A DNA stretch of 64,000 nt from Streptococcus marimammalium DSM 18627 (GTDB taxonomy: Bacteria; Bacillota; Bacilli; Lactobacillales; Streptococcaceae). Position 1 is the first letter of the stretch. Every line of letters begins with the position of its first letter. The stretch is from contig NZ_KB904357.1 of the NCBI RefSeq assembly GCF_000380045.1, positions 95,219-159,218 on the forward strand. The letters are read 5' to 3'. The translations under genes and the position numbers were made by a program. The notes under the pieces are model-generated. The model was not told the origin of the DNA and made no database searches. It saw only the letters and a program-made list of their open reading frames with translations. This document shows, piece by piece, positions 1 through 9,000 of this stretch.

Positions 1-73
1 TGTTACAGTATTAAAAGATGATGGAACAACCGTTACCGTTAACTTATTTACAGCCGAAGAATTATCTTTATAA
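1..73 (+). CDS. C-terminal end of an unidentified protein (cut by window start)
   Basis: One frame is open from base 2 to a TAA at 71-73 and reads VTVLKDDGTTVTVNLFTAEE followed by LSL and stop. The alternating polar and beta-branched residues look like a soluble domain end. A strong hairpin terminator follows 55 bases later, which supports a real gene end. The fragment is too short to name a family. Confidence 0.55.
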   Translation, partial: VTVLKDDGTTVTVNLFTAEELSL

Positions 74-127
74 TATTTAAGAATGAACATTAGGATCATT
101 ATATAAATTCTAAATGTGATTTTAAGT

Positions 128-163
128 AAAAAGTGTGCCTTAAATTTATAAGGCACACTTTTT
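128..163. terminator. intrinsic terminator after the partial first gene
   Basis: AAAAGTGTGCCTTA pairs with TAAGGCACACTTTT around a short AT loop. There are T residues on the right and A residues on the left, so it could work in both directions. Confidence 0.85.
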
Positions 164-326
164 TGGATTTATTTTGTCATAGATGATGACTATTAAAGAT
201 TTTTAGGTAATTTCAGTATTATTTTAAAAATATAATTTTTTATCTAGCTACAATAAATAAAAGATTTATTATATTAAAGTTGTTACGCTTTGATTTGATC
301 ATTATCTATACTCTTTTATAGCATAT

Positions 327-360
327 AAAAACTCTCCTTACCATCTAGTTTAAGGAGAGT
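327..360 (-). terminator. terminator of the minus-strand amino-acid transporter operon
   Basis: ACTCTCCTTA and TAAGGAGAGT form a 10-bp stem. Read on the minus strand, the hairpin is followed by a T-run. It sits 27 bases past the permease stop codon. The rest of the gap from 74 to 386 holds only AT-rich DNA and the other terminator. Confidence 0.8.
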
Positions 361-386
361 GATTTAAGCTAATATTTTTATTATCT

Positions 387-1043
387 TTATCTTAAAACTA
401 AACGTTTTTCTAGGTAATTTTGGAAACGTTCAAATAATACACAAAGTGACCAATAAATGAGAGCAACTAGAATATACATGCTCATATAATCCCATTCACG
501 ACCACCAACAATTCTAGCATTTTGAAAAATATCAGGCACAGTAATCATGGCAGCAAGTGAGGAACTTTTAATCATATCTACCACAACATTGCCTAGGGGT
601 GGAATAGCAATTCGAATAGCTTGAGGTAAGATCACTTTTTGAACAATGATTCGTTGAGGCAACCCTAAAGCACGAGCTGCTTCCCATTGACCAAAATCAA
701 TGGCTGCAATGGAAGAACGAAAGATTTCTGAGATATAGGCTGAACTAACAGTGCTAAAGCCTATATAAGCGCAAAGAAGAGCAGGTAGCTGGATGCCAAA
801 ATACGGTAGAGCAAAATAGAGCATAAATAAAACTACTATCATTGGAACACCACGCATTATTGAGACATAGACTTGAACAAAAGCTTGTAATATCTTAAAT
901 TTAGAACGTCTCATCAAGGCTAAAAAGAGTCCTAGAATTAATCCAGTGACAAAACTTAGCCCAGCAATTCCAAGAGTATAAGGGAGCCCTGTTAAAACAA
1001 ATCCTAAATTATCAATCATCAATTTAAAATTAATAAAAGACAT
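387..1043 (-). CDS. polar amino-acid ABC transporter permease
   Basis: This 218-residue inner-membrane permease belongs to the HisM/GlnP family. It has about five hydrophobic segments and the EAA loop EAARALGLPQ at residues 121-130, which docks onto the ATPase. The segment MRGVPMIV near residue 65 is also typical of the family. It lies 42 bases downstream of the binding-protein gene on the same strand, so the two form one unit that ends at a terminator. No ATPase gene is adjacent. The substrate cannot be read from the sequence; a polar amino acid such as cystine or glutamine is likely. Confidence 0.88.
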   Translation of the reverse strand: MSFINFKLMIDNLGFVLTGLPYTLGIAGLSFVTGLILGLFLALMRRSKFKILQAFVQVYVSIMRGVPMIVVLFMLYFALPYFGIQLPALLCAYIGFSTVSSAYISEIFRSSIAAIDFGQWEAARALGLPQRIIVQKVILPQAIRIAIPPLGNVVVDMIKSSSLAAMITVPDIFQNARIVGGREWDYMSMYILVALIYWSLCVLFERFQNYLEKRLVLR

Positions 1044-1085
1044 CTATTTCTCCTTATTGTATTTCAAATGATGTGATGGTTATGA

Positions 1086-1949
1086 TTATTCAACATCAGA
1101 AACGTCAATTTTTTCAAAATCATAATCTTTTTCTTTTGAAACGTCTTCTCCAGCAAAGAATTGCTCAGATAATTTAGTCAGTGTACCATCTTGACGCATG
1201 TCTTCTAAGGCTTCATTCATTTTAGCTTGAAGAGTAGTATTATCTAATTTTAAAGCAAAGTTAGCTTCAGAAGGATTGTAGTAAAGACCTTCTAATACTT
1301 TTACAGGGATATCAGGTAATGCTTTTGTAGCCATGGTTTGTAGATAAAAATCATTTAAAATAACGTCTGTACGTCCATTGGCAACATCTTGGAGGTAAAC
1401 ATCATTTGTAACATTATCGTAGATAACCAATTCAGCTCCAAATTTTTTAGCGACCTTCATATAAGAAGTAGTAGAGGCACCAGCAGCTTTTTTACCTTTT
1501 AAATCTTCTAAAGTTTTGATTCCTGAATCGTCAGACTGACGAACAACCATTGATGAGAAAGAATATTTGTGAGTTGTTGTGTAGAGAAATTTCTCTGCAT
1601 TTTTACTATCTTTTTCAATGGAATAACCAGCGACATCAATTTGGCCACTGTCAATTGCAGCAAGCATACCATCAACGTTCATTTCGACAAAATCAACTTT
1701 AAGGTCTAAACGTTTAGCAATTTCTCTAATAATTTCAACATCATAACCCGTCAATTCATTATCATCATTATGATAAGATTGAGGGAAAAGAGTTCCTGAT
1801 GTGGCAACTTTTAAAGTACCAGTTTTTTTAATTTTTTCCCACTTAGCATCTGCTTGGGAGCTAGAATCTTTAGTGTTACTAGAACCACATGCTACCAACA
1901 AAATTGCTGCTACAAGAACAACGAGAAGTGAATATATTTTTTTAGCCAT
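1086..1949 (-). CDS. amino-acid ABC transporter substrate-binding lipoprotein
   Basis: This 287-residue solute-binding protein belongs to family 3 (SBP_bac_3). A lipoprotein signal ends with LLVAC, giving a lipidated Cys at residue 21 that anchors the protein outside the membrane. The body carries family hallmarks such as LTGYDVEIIREIAKRL and the DVILND segment near the C-terminal lobe. It is the first gene of the operon with the permease. Its ribosome site is an AAGGA-type sequence a few bases before the ATG. The ligand is not determinable by eye; it resembles cystine and polar amino-acid binders. Confidence 0.88.
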   Translation of the reverse strand: MAKKIYSLLVVLVAAILLVACGSSNTKDSSSQADAKWEKIKKTGTLKVATSGTLFPQSYHNDDNELTGYDVEIIREIAKRLDLKVDFVEMNVDGMLAAIDSGQIDVAGYSIEKDSKNAEKFLYTTTHKYSFSSMVVRQSDDSGIKTLEDLKGKKAAGASTTSYMKVAKKFGAELVIYDNVTNDVYLQDVANGRTDVILNDFYLQTMATKALPDIPVKVLEGLYYNPSEANFALKLDNTTLQAKMNEALEDMRQDGTLTKLSEQFFAGEDVSKEKDYDFEKIDVSDVE

Positions 1950-2048
1950 TTGACCATCCTTCTAAAAATTTATTATGCATAAATGCATTTACTAAATATT
2001 CTACACTTTATAAGTATAATAATCAATTATTCAAACCGCTATTTTTTA

Positions 2049-3488
2049 TTATAAAAATTGTTGATTTTTTTCAAACATTTCTGCAATAGAAAATAATAAA
2101 TCTTCTCTTCCTTTAGCAACTGTTAATTGAATTCCTAAGGCTAATCCACCTTGATTACGATAGATAGGAAGACTAATACTAGGTTGTCCTGTCATGTTGG
2201 CTTGTTGAGTGAAGGGAGTGAGGTCTAAACTTTTTGAAAACATGTCCCAAACCAGTTCTTTTTGTTCCTTTAATGAAAAATGTTCACTATTTTTTAGACA
2301 ATCGAGTTGTTGGTTTGTTAATAATAATTGTTCGTGTTTAGGTGCCACATCAGCTGTTGTTGGAGATAATAGCACATCATACTCTTGGTGGAATTTAGCC
2401 ATAAGTTGACTGTATTGATCCCACTGAGAAATGGCTTTTGTATAGTTTTTTGCAGGAATATTTTGACCCATTTGATAGAGAACCCAAGACATGACTTCCA
2501 TATCATCTATTGTCACAGGACGTTTTAAAAAATGTTCTATTTTATCAAACATGGCAGCTGTTTCAACTGAAGTGATTATATAATAAGTCCACATGGCTTC
2601 AATACCATCAATAATAGATTTGTCTATAAGCGTAATATGGTGGCCTTTTTGTTCTAGAAAAGAGACAGCTTTTTTAACGGCTTGTTTAGCATCCTCTGAG
2701 ACTATTCCTCCAATAGGAGATTCAAGTTGAACAGCAATTTTCAAAGGCTTTTTGAGTTTTTTTTGGAAATCTGCTTTAGATAAAGTCGCTAAAGGAAATG
2801 GGCTTTCAATCTGGTAAACTTGTAAACCTTGTAGCAAGTTTCTAGTATCTCTAACAGTTTTAGTTAGTGCAAATTGAACAGAAGCTCCTTGCCAACCACG
2901 ATAGGAATTAGGACCTACAGGAACACGGCCTCTTGAGGGTTTTAAGCCAATGAGACCATTAAAAGATGCTGGAATTCTAATAGAACCACCGCCATCACTG
3001 GCAGGTGCTAGTGGAATAACATCGGTAGCCACTAAAGCTGCTGCTCCACCAGAAGAGCCACCAGCATTTCTTGATAGGTCATCAGGTAAATTAACATTAC
3101 CATGAAGGGCACTATCTGAGATATTTTTAAAACCAAATTCAGGCGTACTAGTCCGCCCAAGAATAATAAAACCGAGTTCTTCAAGTTTTTGCACATAATA
3201 ATCAGAAATTTTTGCACGGTAATCTTTGAACAGTTTAGAACCAGCTGTAGATGGTTCTCCCTTTTGTTCTTGTCCTAAATCTTTTAAAAAAATGGGAACA
3301 CCGGCGAATAATTTACCAGAAAAATCTCGTGTTTTAGCTTCATGTAAGCCTTTTTCAAAGCGTTGACTAGTGATGGCATTTAATTTAGGGTTAATGCTCT
3401 CAGTTTTTTGAATCACTTCTTTCACTAATTCTAAAGGGCTAATTTTTTTAGAGCGAACGTTTTGTGCCATTTGTGTTGCATCCATCAT
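2049..3488 (-). CDS. amidase signature family protein
   Basis: This 479-residue hydrolase belongs to the amidase signature family (GatA-like fold). The Ser-cisSer-Lys triad is visible: Lys69 in IFLKD, the cis-Ser in AGGSSGG (residues 142-148) and the nucleophile Ser169 in DGGGSIRIPAS. Tandem ATGs (MMDA) follow an AGAAGGAAAG ribosome site. It stands alone, not next to gatB or gatC, so a stand-alone amidase acting on small amides or peptides is more likely than the tRNA amidotransferase subunit. The substrate is unknown. It diverges from the PadR gene. Confidence 0.85.
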   Translation of the reverse strand: MMDATQMAQNVRSKKISPLELVKEVIQKTESINPKLNAITSQRFEKGLHEAKTRDFSGKLFAGVPIFLKDLGQEQKGEPSTAGSKLFKDYRAKISDYYVQKLEELGFIILGRTSTPEFGFKNISDSALHGNVNLPDDLSRNAGGSSGGAAALVATDVIPLAPASDGGGSIRIPASFNGLIGLKPSRGRVPVGPNSYRGWQGASVQFALTKTVRDTRNLLQGLQVYQIESPFPLATLSKADFQKKLKKPLKIAVQLESPIGGIVSEDAKQAVKKAVSFLEQKGHHITLIDKSIIDGIEAMWTYYIITSVETAAMFDKIEHFLKRPVTIDDMEVMSWVLYQMGQNIPAKNYTKAISQWDQYSQLMAKFHQEYDVLLSPTTADVAPKHEQLLLTNQQLDCLKNSEHFSLKEQKELVWDMFSKSLDLTPFTQQANMTGQPSISLPIYRNQGGLALGIQLTVAKGREDLLFSIAEMFEKNQQFL

Positions 3489-3669
3489 GACTTTCCTTCT
3501 TTCTAGTTAATTTTGTGAGTAGTCATATTAGTCTTATTATAAAAGAAAGCTAAGGAACATGCAAAAAGATTAATTAACCTTTCTATCTTTCTTAAATTTT
3601 CGACTAATACATCGCACCTCTATACAATATAGATAGAAGTACGATATTAAATACTTTTAAGGAGGTAGG

Positions 3670-3999
3670 ATGATGGATGAACGTCTGAAGCGAATTTATC
3701 TACCAATGACAGAAACGGGTTTTTATATCCTTTATTGTCTACAAAAAGAAAATCATGGCTACAATATTACACAGACGGTGAGAAAAATGACTAATGATGA
3801 GGTGATTATTAGTGCAGGCACCATGTATGGTAGCTTATCGAAAATGGAGAGTGATGGACTTATCGCTTTTTCAAGAGCCCAAGGCAAGCGAAAACTCTAT
3901 CAAATGACCCCTTTAGGGCTAGAAATTTTGCAGATAGAGATGAAACGAATTGAACGAATGTATCATAATATTAAAGGAGAGAATGACTATGACAATTAA
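3670..3999 (+). CDS. PadR-family transcriptional regulator
   Basis: This 109-residue winged-helix protein has the family pattern: FYILYCLQKENHGYNIT, then SAGTMYGSLSKMESDGLI, then GKRKLYQMTPLGLEIL. AAGGAGG lies directly before tandem ATGs. A promoter near 3599-3628 (TTCGAC, 18 bp, TACAAT) fits. PadR genes of this size usually repress themselves and the next gene. Here the downstream partner (DUF2812) overlaps by 11 bases but is truncated, so the regulator may have lost its main target. Confidence 0.85.
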   Translation: MMDERLKRIYLPMTETGFYILYCLQKENHGYNITQTVRKMTNDEVIISAGTMYGSLSKMESDGLIAFSRAQGKRKLYQMTPLGLEILQIEMKRIERMYHNIKGENDYDN

Positions 4000-4240
4000 A
4001 AAAATGTATCGCTTTTTTTCGATGGTTGATTTCTTAGAGGAAGAAAGATTTATAGAACAACAACATCAAAACGGTTGGCGTTTTGTTGACATTAAGGGGC
4101 TTAATACTTATGTGTTTGAAGAGACAAAACCAGAAATTTATGTCTATCAATTAGATATTTTAGAACAAAATAGTGATGAAAAATTTTCCAAAAGTCACTG
4201 TTTTAGGTCGACCGACCATGGGTATTTTAGATTACTCTAA
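3989..4240 (+). pseudogene. truncated DUF2812 protein (N-terminal part only)
   Basis: The ATG at 3989 follows AAAGGAGAG and overlaps the end of the PadR gene, as is usual for PadR/DUF2812 pairs. The product starts MTIKKMYRFFSMVDF and runs like a DUF2812 cytoplasmic domain to about IYVYQLDILEQNSDEKF. The frame then enters unrelated DNA and stops at 4238-4240. The membrane part expected in such proteins is missing. The break falls near 4180-4195, where S41-peptidase coding sequence begins in another frame, so a deletion is inferred. Confidence 0.65.
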
Positions 4241-4451
4241 TGTTTGTAGTGTTGTTTTAGCCGACTATCAACTAGTATTTCCTACCTCAAGAAGTGTAGC
4301 CATCGATTCTGGTCAAGGAATGACAGATAAAGGTATTGAACCAGATATTTTAATTCCCTTTAGGCCTCATCATCTTTTTAAAGATATTGATTTAGAAAAG
4401 TGTTTATCTCTTATTTCAAAGAACACTGAAGAAATTTTTCAAAACAATTGA
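4185..4451 (+). pseudogene. C-terminal remnant of an S41-family peptidase
   Basis: One frame reads VLGRPTMGILDYSNV, LVFPTSRSVAIDSGQGM and TDKGIEPDILIPFRP before stopping at 4449-4451. This is the closing part of a C-terminal-processing-protease (S41) catalytic domain. The N-terminal half, with the Ser/Lys active-site region, is absent. No start codon or ribosome site fits; the fragment is joined out of frame to the DUF2812 remnant. It is almost surely not functional. Confidence 0.65.
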
Positions 4452-4476
4452 AAAAATAGGGATAAAAAGGTAGTAT
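4448..4476 (+). promoter_or_regulatory. candidate pgi promoter
   Basis: TTGAAA (4448-4453), a 17-bp spacer and TAGTAT (4471-4476) precede pgi; the AAGAAGGAG ribosome site follows at about 4494. The -10 match is only moderate. Confidence 0.45.
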
Positions 4477-4512
4477 AGTTAAGGAATACTTAAAGAAGGA
4501 GTAGAAAAGATA

Positions 4513-5865
4513 ATGAAGCAAATAAGATTTGATTATTCAAAAACATTAGATCAATTTATTGAGCAACATGAAATAGACAGGATGCAACCCTATGTCTCTG
4601 TTGCAGACCAATTATTACGAGAAGGAAAAGGACCAGGTTCAGATTTTCTAGGTTGGATTGATCTTCCAGAAAATTATGACAAAGAAGAATTTGATCGTAT
4701 CCAAAAGGCTGCTAAAAAAATTCAATCAGATAGTGATGTTTTAGTTGTTATTGGTATTGGTGGTTCATATCTTGGGGCGCGTGCTGTGATTGATTTTCTC
4801 AGTTCCTCATTTGTCAATCTCCAATCAAAAGAAGAAAGAAAAGCACCACAAATCCTTTATGCGGGGAACTCTATCTCAGCCAACTATCTAGCAGATTTAG
4901 TTGATTATGTGGCCAATAAAGATTTTTCAGTTAATGTTATTTCTAAATCAGGAACAACCACAGAACCTGCCATTGCTTTTCGTGTCTTTAAAGAATTATT
5001 GGTTAAAAAATATGGCAAAGAAGAAGCTAACAAACGTATTTATGCAACAACAGATCGTGTCAAAGGAGCAGTCAAGGTTGAAGCAGATGCAAACCACTGG
5101 GAAACATTTGTGGTACCAGACAATGTTGGTGGGCGTTTTTCAGTTTTAACACCTGTTGGTTTACTACCAATTGCTGCAAGCGGTGCAGACATTAAAGCTT
5201 TGATGGATGGTGCTGCAAAAGCTCGTCTTGATTATGCTTCGGATAAATTAGAAGAAAATGAAGCCTATCAATATGCTGCTATTAGAAATGTTCTATATAG
5301 AAAAGGCTATATCACAGAAATTTTAGCCAACTATGAGCCATCTCTTCAATATTTTGCAGAGTGGTGGAAGCAATTAGCTGGTGAATCAGAAGGAAAAGAT
5401 AATAAGGGAATTTTTCCTTCTTCAGCAAACTTTTCAGCCGATCTTCACTCACTTGGTCAGTATATTCAAGAAGGTTATCGCAACTTATTTGAGACTGTTA
5501 TTCGTGTCGAAAAACCGCGTCGCAATATCACTATTCCTGAGCTAACAGAAGATTTAGATGGTCTGGGTTACTTGCAAGGAAAAGATGTTGATTTTGTCAA
5601 CAAAAAAGCAACGGATGGTGTGCTTTTAGCCCATACAGATGGTGGTGTGCCAAACATGTATATTACTCTACCACAGCAAGACGAATTTACCCTTGGATAT
5701 CTCATTTACTTCTTTGAGTTAGCGATTGGGTTATCAGGGTATCTGAATGGTGTCAATCCATTTGACCAACCAGGAGTAGAAGCCTATAAGAAAAACATGT
5801 TTGCTCTTTTAGGAAAACCAGGTTTTGAAGAATTAGGTGAAACACTAAATAATCGTTTACAGTAA
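4513..5865 (+). CDS. pgi: glucose-6-phosphate isomerase
   Basis: This 450-residue cytosolic enzyme interconverts glucose-6-phosphate and fructose-6-phosphate in glycolysis. Family motifs are [16 protein letters not shown] (sugar-phosphate binding), the region around [20 protein letters not shown] and a C-terminal [12 protein letters not shown]. The length is usual for Gram-positive Pgi. The ATG follows AAGAAGGAGTAG. It is monocistronic, with a terminator directly after it. Confidence 0.97.
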   Translation: MKQIRFDYSKTLDQFIEQHEIDRMQPYVSVADQLLREGKGPGSDFLGWIDLPENYDKEEFDRIQKAAKKIQSDSDVLVVIGIGGSYLGARAVIDFLSSSFVNLQSKEERKAPQILYAGNSISANYLADLVDYVANKDFSVNVISKSGTTTEPAIAFRVFKELLVKKYGKEEANKRIYATTDRVKGAVKVEADANHWETFVVPDNVGGRFSVLTPVGLLPIAASGADIKALMDGAAKARLDYASDKLEENEAYQYAAIRNVLYRKGYITEILANYEPSLQYFAEWWKQLAGESEGKDNKGIFPSSANFSADLHSLGQYIQEGYRNLFETVIRVEKPRRNITIPELTEDLDGLGYLQGKDVDFVNKKATDGVLLAHTDGGVPNMYITLPQQDEFTLGYLIYFFELAIGLSGYLNGVNPFDQPGVEAYKKNMFALLGKPGFEELGETLNNRLQ

Positions 5866-5877
5866 TGTAATAAATAG

Positions 5878-5905
5878 GAGCTGTTAGAAATTCTAACAGC
5901 TTTTT
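5878..5905 (+). terminator. pgi terminator
   Basis: GAGCTGTTAGA and TCTAACAGCTTTTT form the stem and T-run. Confidence 0.88.
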
Positions 5906-6025
5906 ATCTATTTAAATTTAGTAAAACTCAATAATTCAACATAAGTTTCATGAAAAAGATATTTTTATTTTAAAAATAGATATAAAAAATTAATTTAGGC
6001 ATTAATAATAAAAATAAAATTCTGA

Positions 6026-6069
6026 AAATTGTAGAAATTTCTGACAATTTATGGTTTAATATCTTTATA
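6026..6069 (+). promoter_or_regulatory. promoter with nested dyad upstream of the surface protease
   Basis: CTGACA (6041-6046) and TTTATA (6064-6069), 17 bp apart, can serve as a promoter. A dyad AAATTGT (6026-6032) / ACAATTT (6044-6050) encloses the 10-base palindrome AGAAATTTCT and covers the -35 element. This suggests an operator for a dimeric repressor. The regulator is unknown. Confidence 0.5.
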
Positions 6070-6096
6070 TATACTTTGAGATTAAAGGAGAGTTTT

Positions 6097-9000
6097 ATGA
6101 GTTTAAAACAACGTTTTTCGATACGTAAATACAAGGTTGGAGCTGTTTCAATTTTATTGGGAAGTATATTTTTTGTTAGTGGAGCAGGGACAGTTTCTGC
6201 TGACTCACAAGAAAAAAATTCTTTTGAACAAGTAACTACTTTGGAAGAGGTTGCACATCAACAAGAGACCCCCTCATTTTCTGATAGTGACACAGATGAA
6301 AAATCATCTTTGGAGACAGTATTTTCTGAAGATAGTCAACTTAATATTGATGAACTATCTAACGAAGCTACTCTTGAGATGTCTGATAGTCTATCAACAG
6401 AAAATTCACAAGATAAAAATTTGGTAGAAAAAACTGAAATGAGTTATCTAGATGTTAACGATAAAAATGATGTCTCAAAGACTCTAGCAGCTCAAAACAG
6501 TGAGGTAAAACCTCAAAACAATGACAGTAATGCCATTATTTCGGTACCTAAAGTATGGAATAACGGCTACAAAGGGCAAGGTACAGTTGTTTCAATCATT
6601 GATTCAGGAATTGATGTCGAACATGATGTTCTACGTATAACAGACATAGAACAAGCAAAATATAAATCTGAAACAGAGATTGAAGCTGCAAAAAATAAAG
6701 CAGGTATTAATTATGGGAAATGGTACAATAATAAAGTTATCTTTGGACATAATTATGTTGATAATAATAGTGAGTTAAAAGAAGCAGATAAAAGCTCTCA
6801 TGGTATGCATGTAACAGGGATTGCTACAGGAAATCCAAGTGTAGAAAATGCTGGTGAATTGATTGTAGGAGTTGCTCCAGAAGCCCAAGTAATGTTTATG
6901 CGAGTCTTTTCTGATGAGAGAGGTGGCACGGGTCCAACTTTATATGTTAAAGCCATTGAAGACTCGGTCAAATTAGGAGCTGATAGTATCAATCTCAGTT
7001 TGGGTGGTGCTAATGGATCTTTAGTAAACTCTGATGATAGACTTGTTAAAGCCATTGAAGAAGCTAGAAAAGCCGGTGTTACAGTGGTGATAGCAGCTGG
7101 AAATGATGGAACATTTGGTAATGGAATCTCAAATCCTTCAGCTCTTTATCCTGACTATGGTTTGGTTGCTAGCCCTTCAACAGCAGAAGATGCCATTTCT
7201 GTTGCTTCCTACAATAATTCGACCATTATTAGTCCTGTTTTTAAAATAAAAGAACTAGAAAATGACAGCTCCCTAAATCACGGACTTGTCATTTATGAAG
7301 ATCCAAATTTAAGTAATGATACTTTTGAGTCGGGTAAAGAATATGATTATGTGTATGTAGGTATTGGTAGAGAACAAGATTATGAAGGAAAAAATCTTGA
7401 CGGGAAAATAGCTTTAATTGAGCGTGGCGAAATTACTTTTACTGAAAAAGTAGCTACCGCAGCTTTAAAAGGTGCTACTGGTGCCATTGTTTTTAATAAT
7501 CGATTAGGTGAAGCTAATTTAGTTATGAGTCTAGAAGAGCCTGCTTATGCGATTCCTTCGGTGTTTATTCAAAAAGAATTTGGTGATGAGCTAGCTAAAA
7601 ATAATTATAAAATCCTTTTTAATAATCTAAAAACTAAAGCAACTAACCCAAAAGCAGAGAAATTATCTGACTTTTCAAGTTGGGGACTATCAGCTGATGG
7701 TGAATTAAAACCTGATTTAGCAGCACCTGGAGGATCAATTTATTCTTCTATCAATGACAATGAATATGCTATGCTTAGTGGAACAAGTATGGCTTCTCCT
7801 CATGTAGCAGGAGCTGTTGCATTAATGAAGCAACATTTGTCTAAGGCTTTTCCAGATATGTCTAAAGAAGAAATTGCAAAAAATATCAAATTACTTCTCA
7901 TGAGTACCGCAAGAGCTCACTTCAATAAGGATACAAAAGCCTATACTTCACCTCGTCAACAAGGTGCAGGGATTATTGATGTTGCAGCAGCTACTCAGGC
8001 AAATCTCTATCTAACAGGTTCTAAAGGAAATGAAGGTAGTATAGCACTTGGCAATGTTCAAGATAAAATAAAATTTAACCTCACTCTCCATAATATTGGT
8101 GATGAGGCTAAAGAATTAAATTACATCACTCATCTTAATACTGATAAGGTAGAAAATGGGTTGGTAACATTGGAACCACTTGAGTTGAAACGTGTTCAAG
8201 GTGAGAAAATTCGTATTGAAGCTCGTCAAACAAAAACCATCACTATTGATATGGATGTCTCATCATTTGATGAACAATTACGAACGGTCATGCCAAATGG
8301 TTACTTCTTAGAGGGATTTGTGAGATTTACTGATCCTACTGACGGTGGAGAAGTTGTTAGTATTCCTTATGTAGGATTTAAAGGTGAATTCCAAAATCTT
8401 GAAGTTATTGAAAAACCCATTTATGATATTGTCGCTAAAGAAGAATCTGGTTTTTATTTCATTCCTAATGAGTCTAGAGAGGTTCCAAGCTCAGAACATT
8501 ACACGGCACTAATAACAACGACATCGGACACTCTTGTTTCAACAGGTGAAAAAACGCCAATTGATTTAAAAGTATTAGGCACTTATCAATCAGAAGATGG
8601 CTCTTATATTCTTGAATTAGATGATAATGGTAAGCCTCATTTAGCAGTTTCGCCAAATGATGATCAAAACCAAGATTCATTTGCTTTTAAAGGCGTTTTC
8701 TTACGTAATTTTAATAATTTACGAGCTAAAATTTATCATTTTGATGATAAAGAAAAAACAACACCTCTTTGGGTAAGTTCAGCACAAAATGGTGAAAAGA
8801 ATTATTATAGTGGTAATCCTAGGAATCCTCTTTCTACTTTATTATTTGAAACAGAATGGGGAGGCACAACTACAGATGGCTTACCTTTAGATGATGGTAA
8901 ATATCAATATGTTTTAACATATTATTCTGATGTTCCTGGTAGCGATAAGCAGGAAATGACTTTTGATATTATCTTGGATAGACAAGCACCAACCTTAACA

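Noticed and set aside
2049-3488. GatA subunit of the Glu-tRNA(Gln) amidotransferase
   Set aside because: No gatB or gatC is adjacent and the protein resembles stand-alone amidases. The catalytic fold is shared, so this rests on context.
6076-6096. Upstream TTG start of the surface protease
   Set aside because: It lies before the AAAGGAGAG ribosome site, which points to ATG 6097, and would put extra residues before the YSIRK signal.
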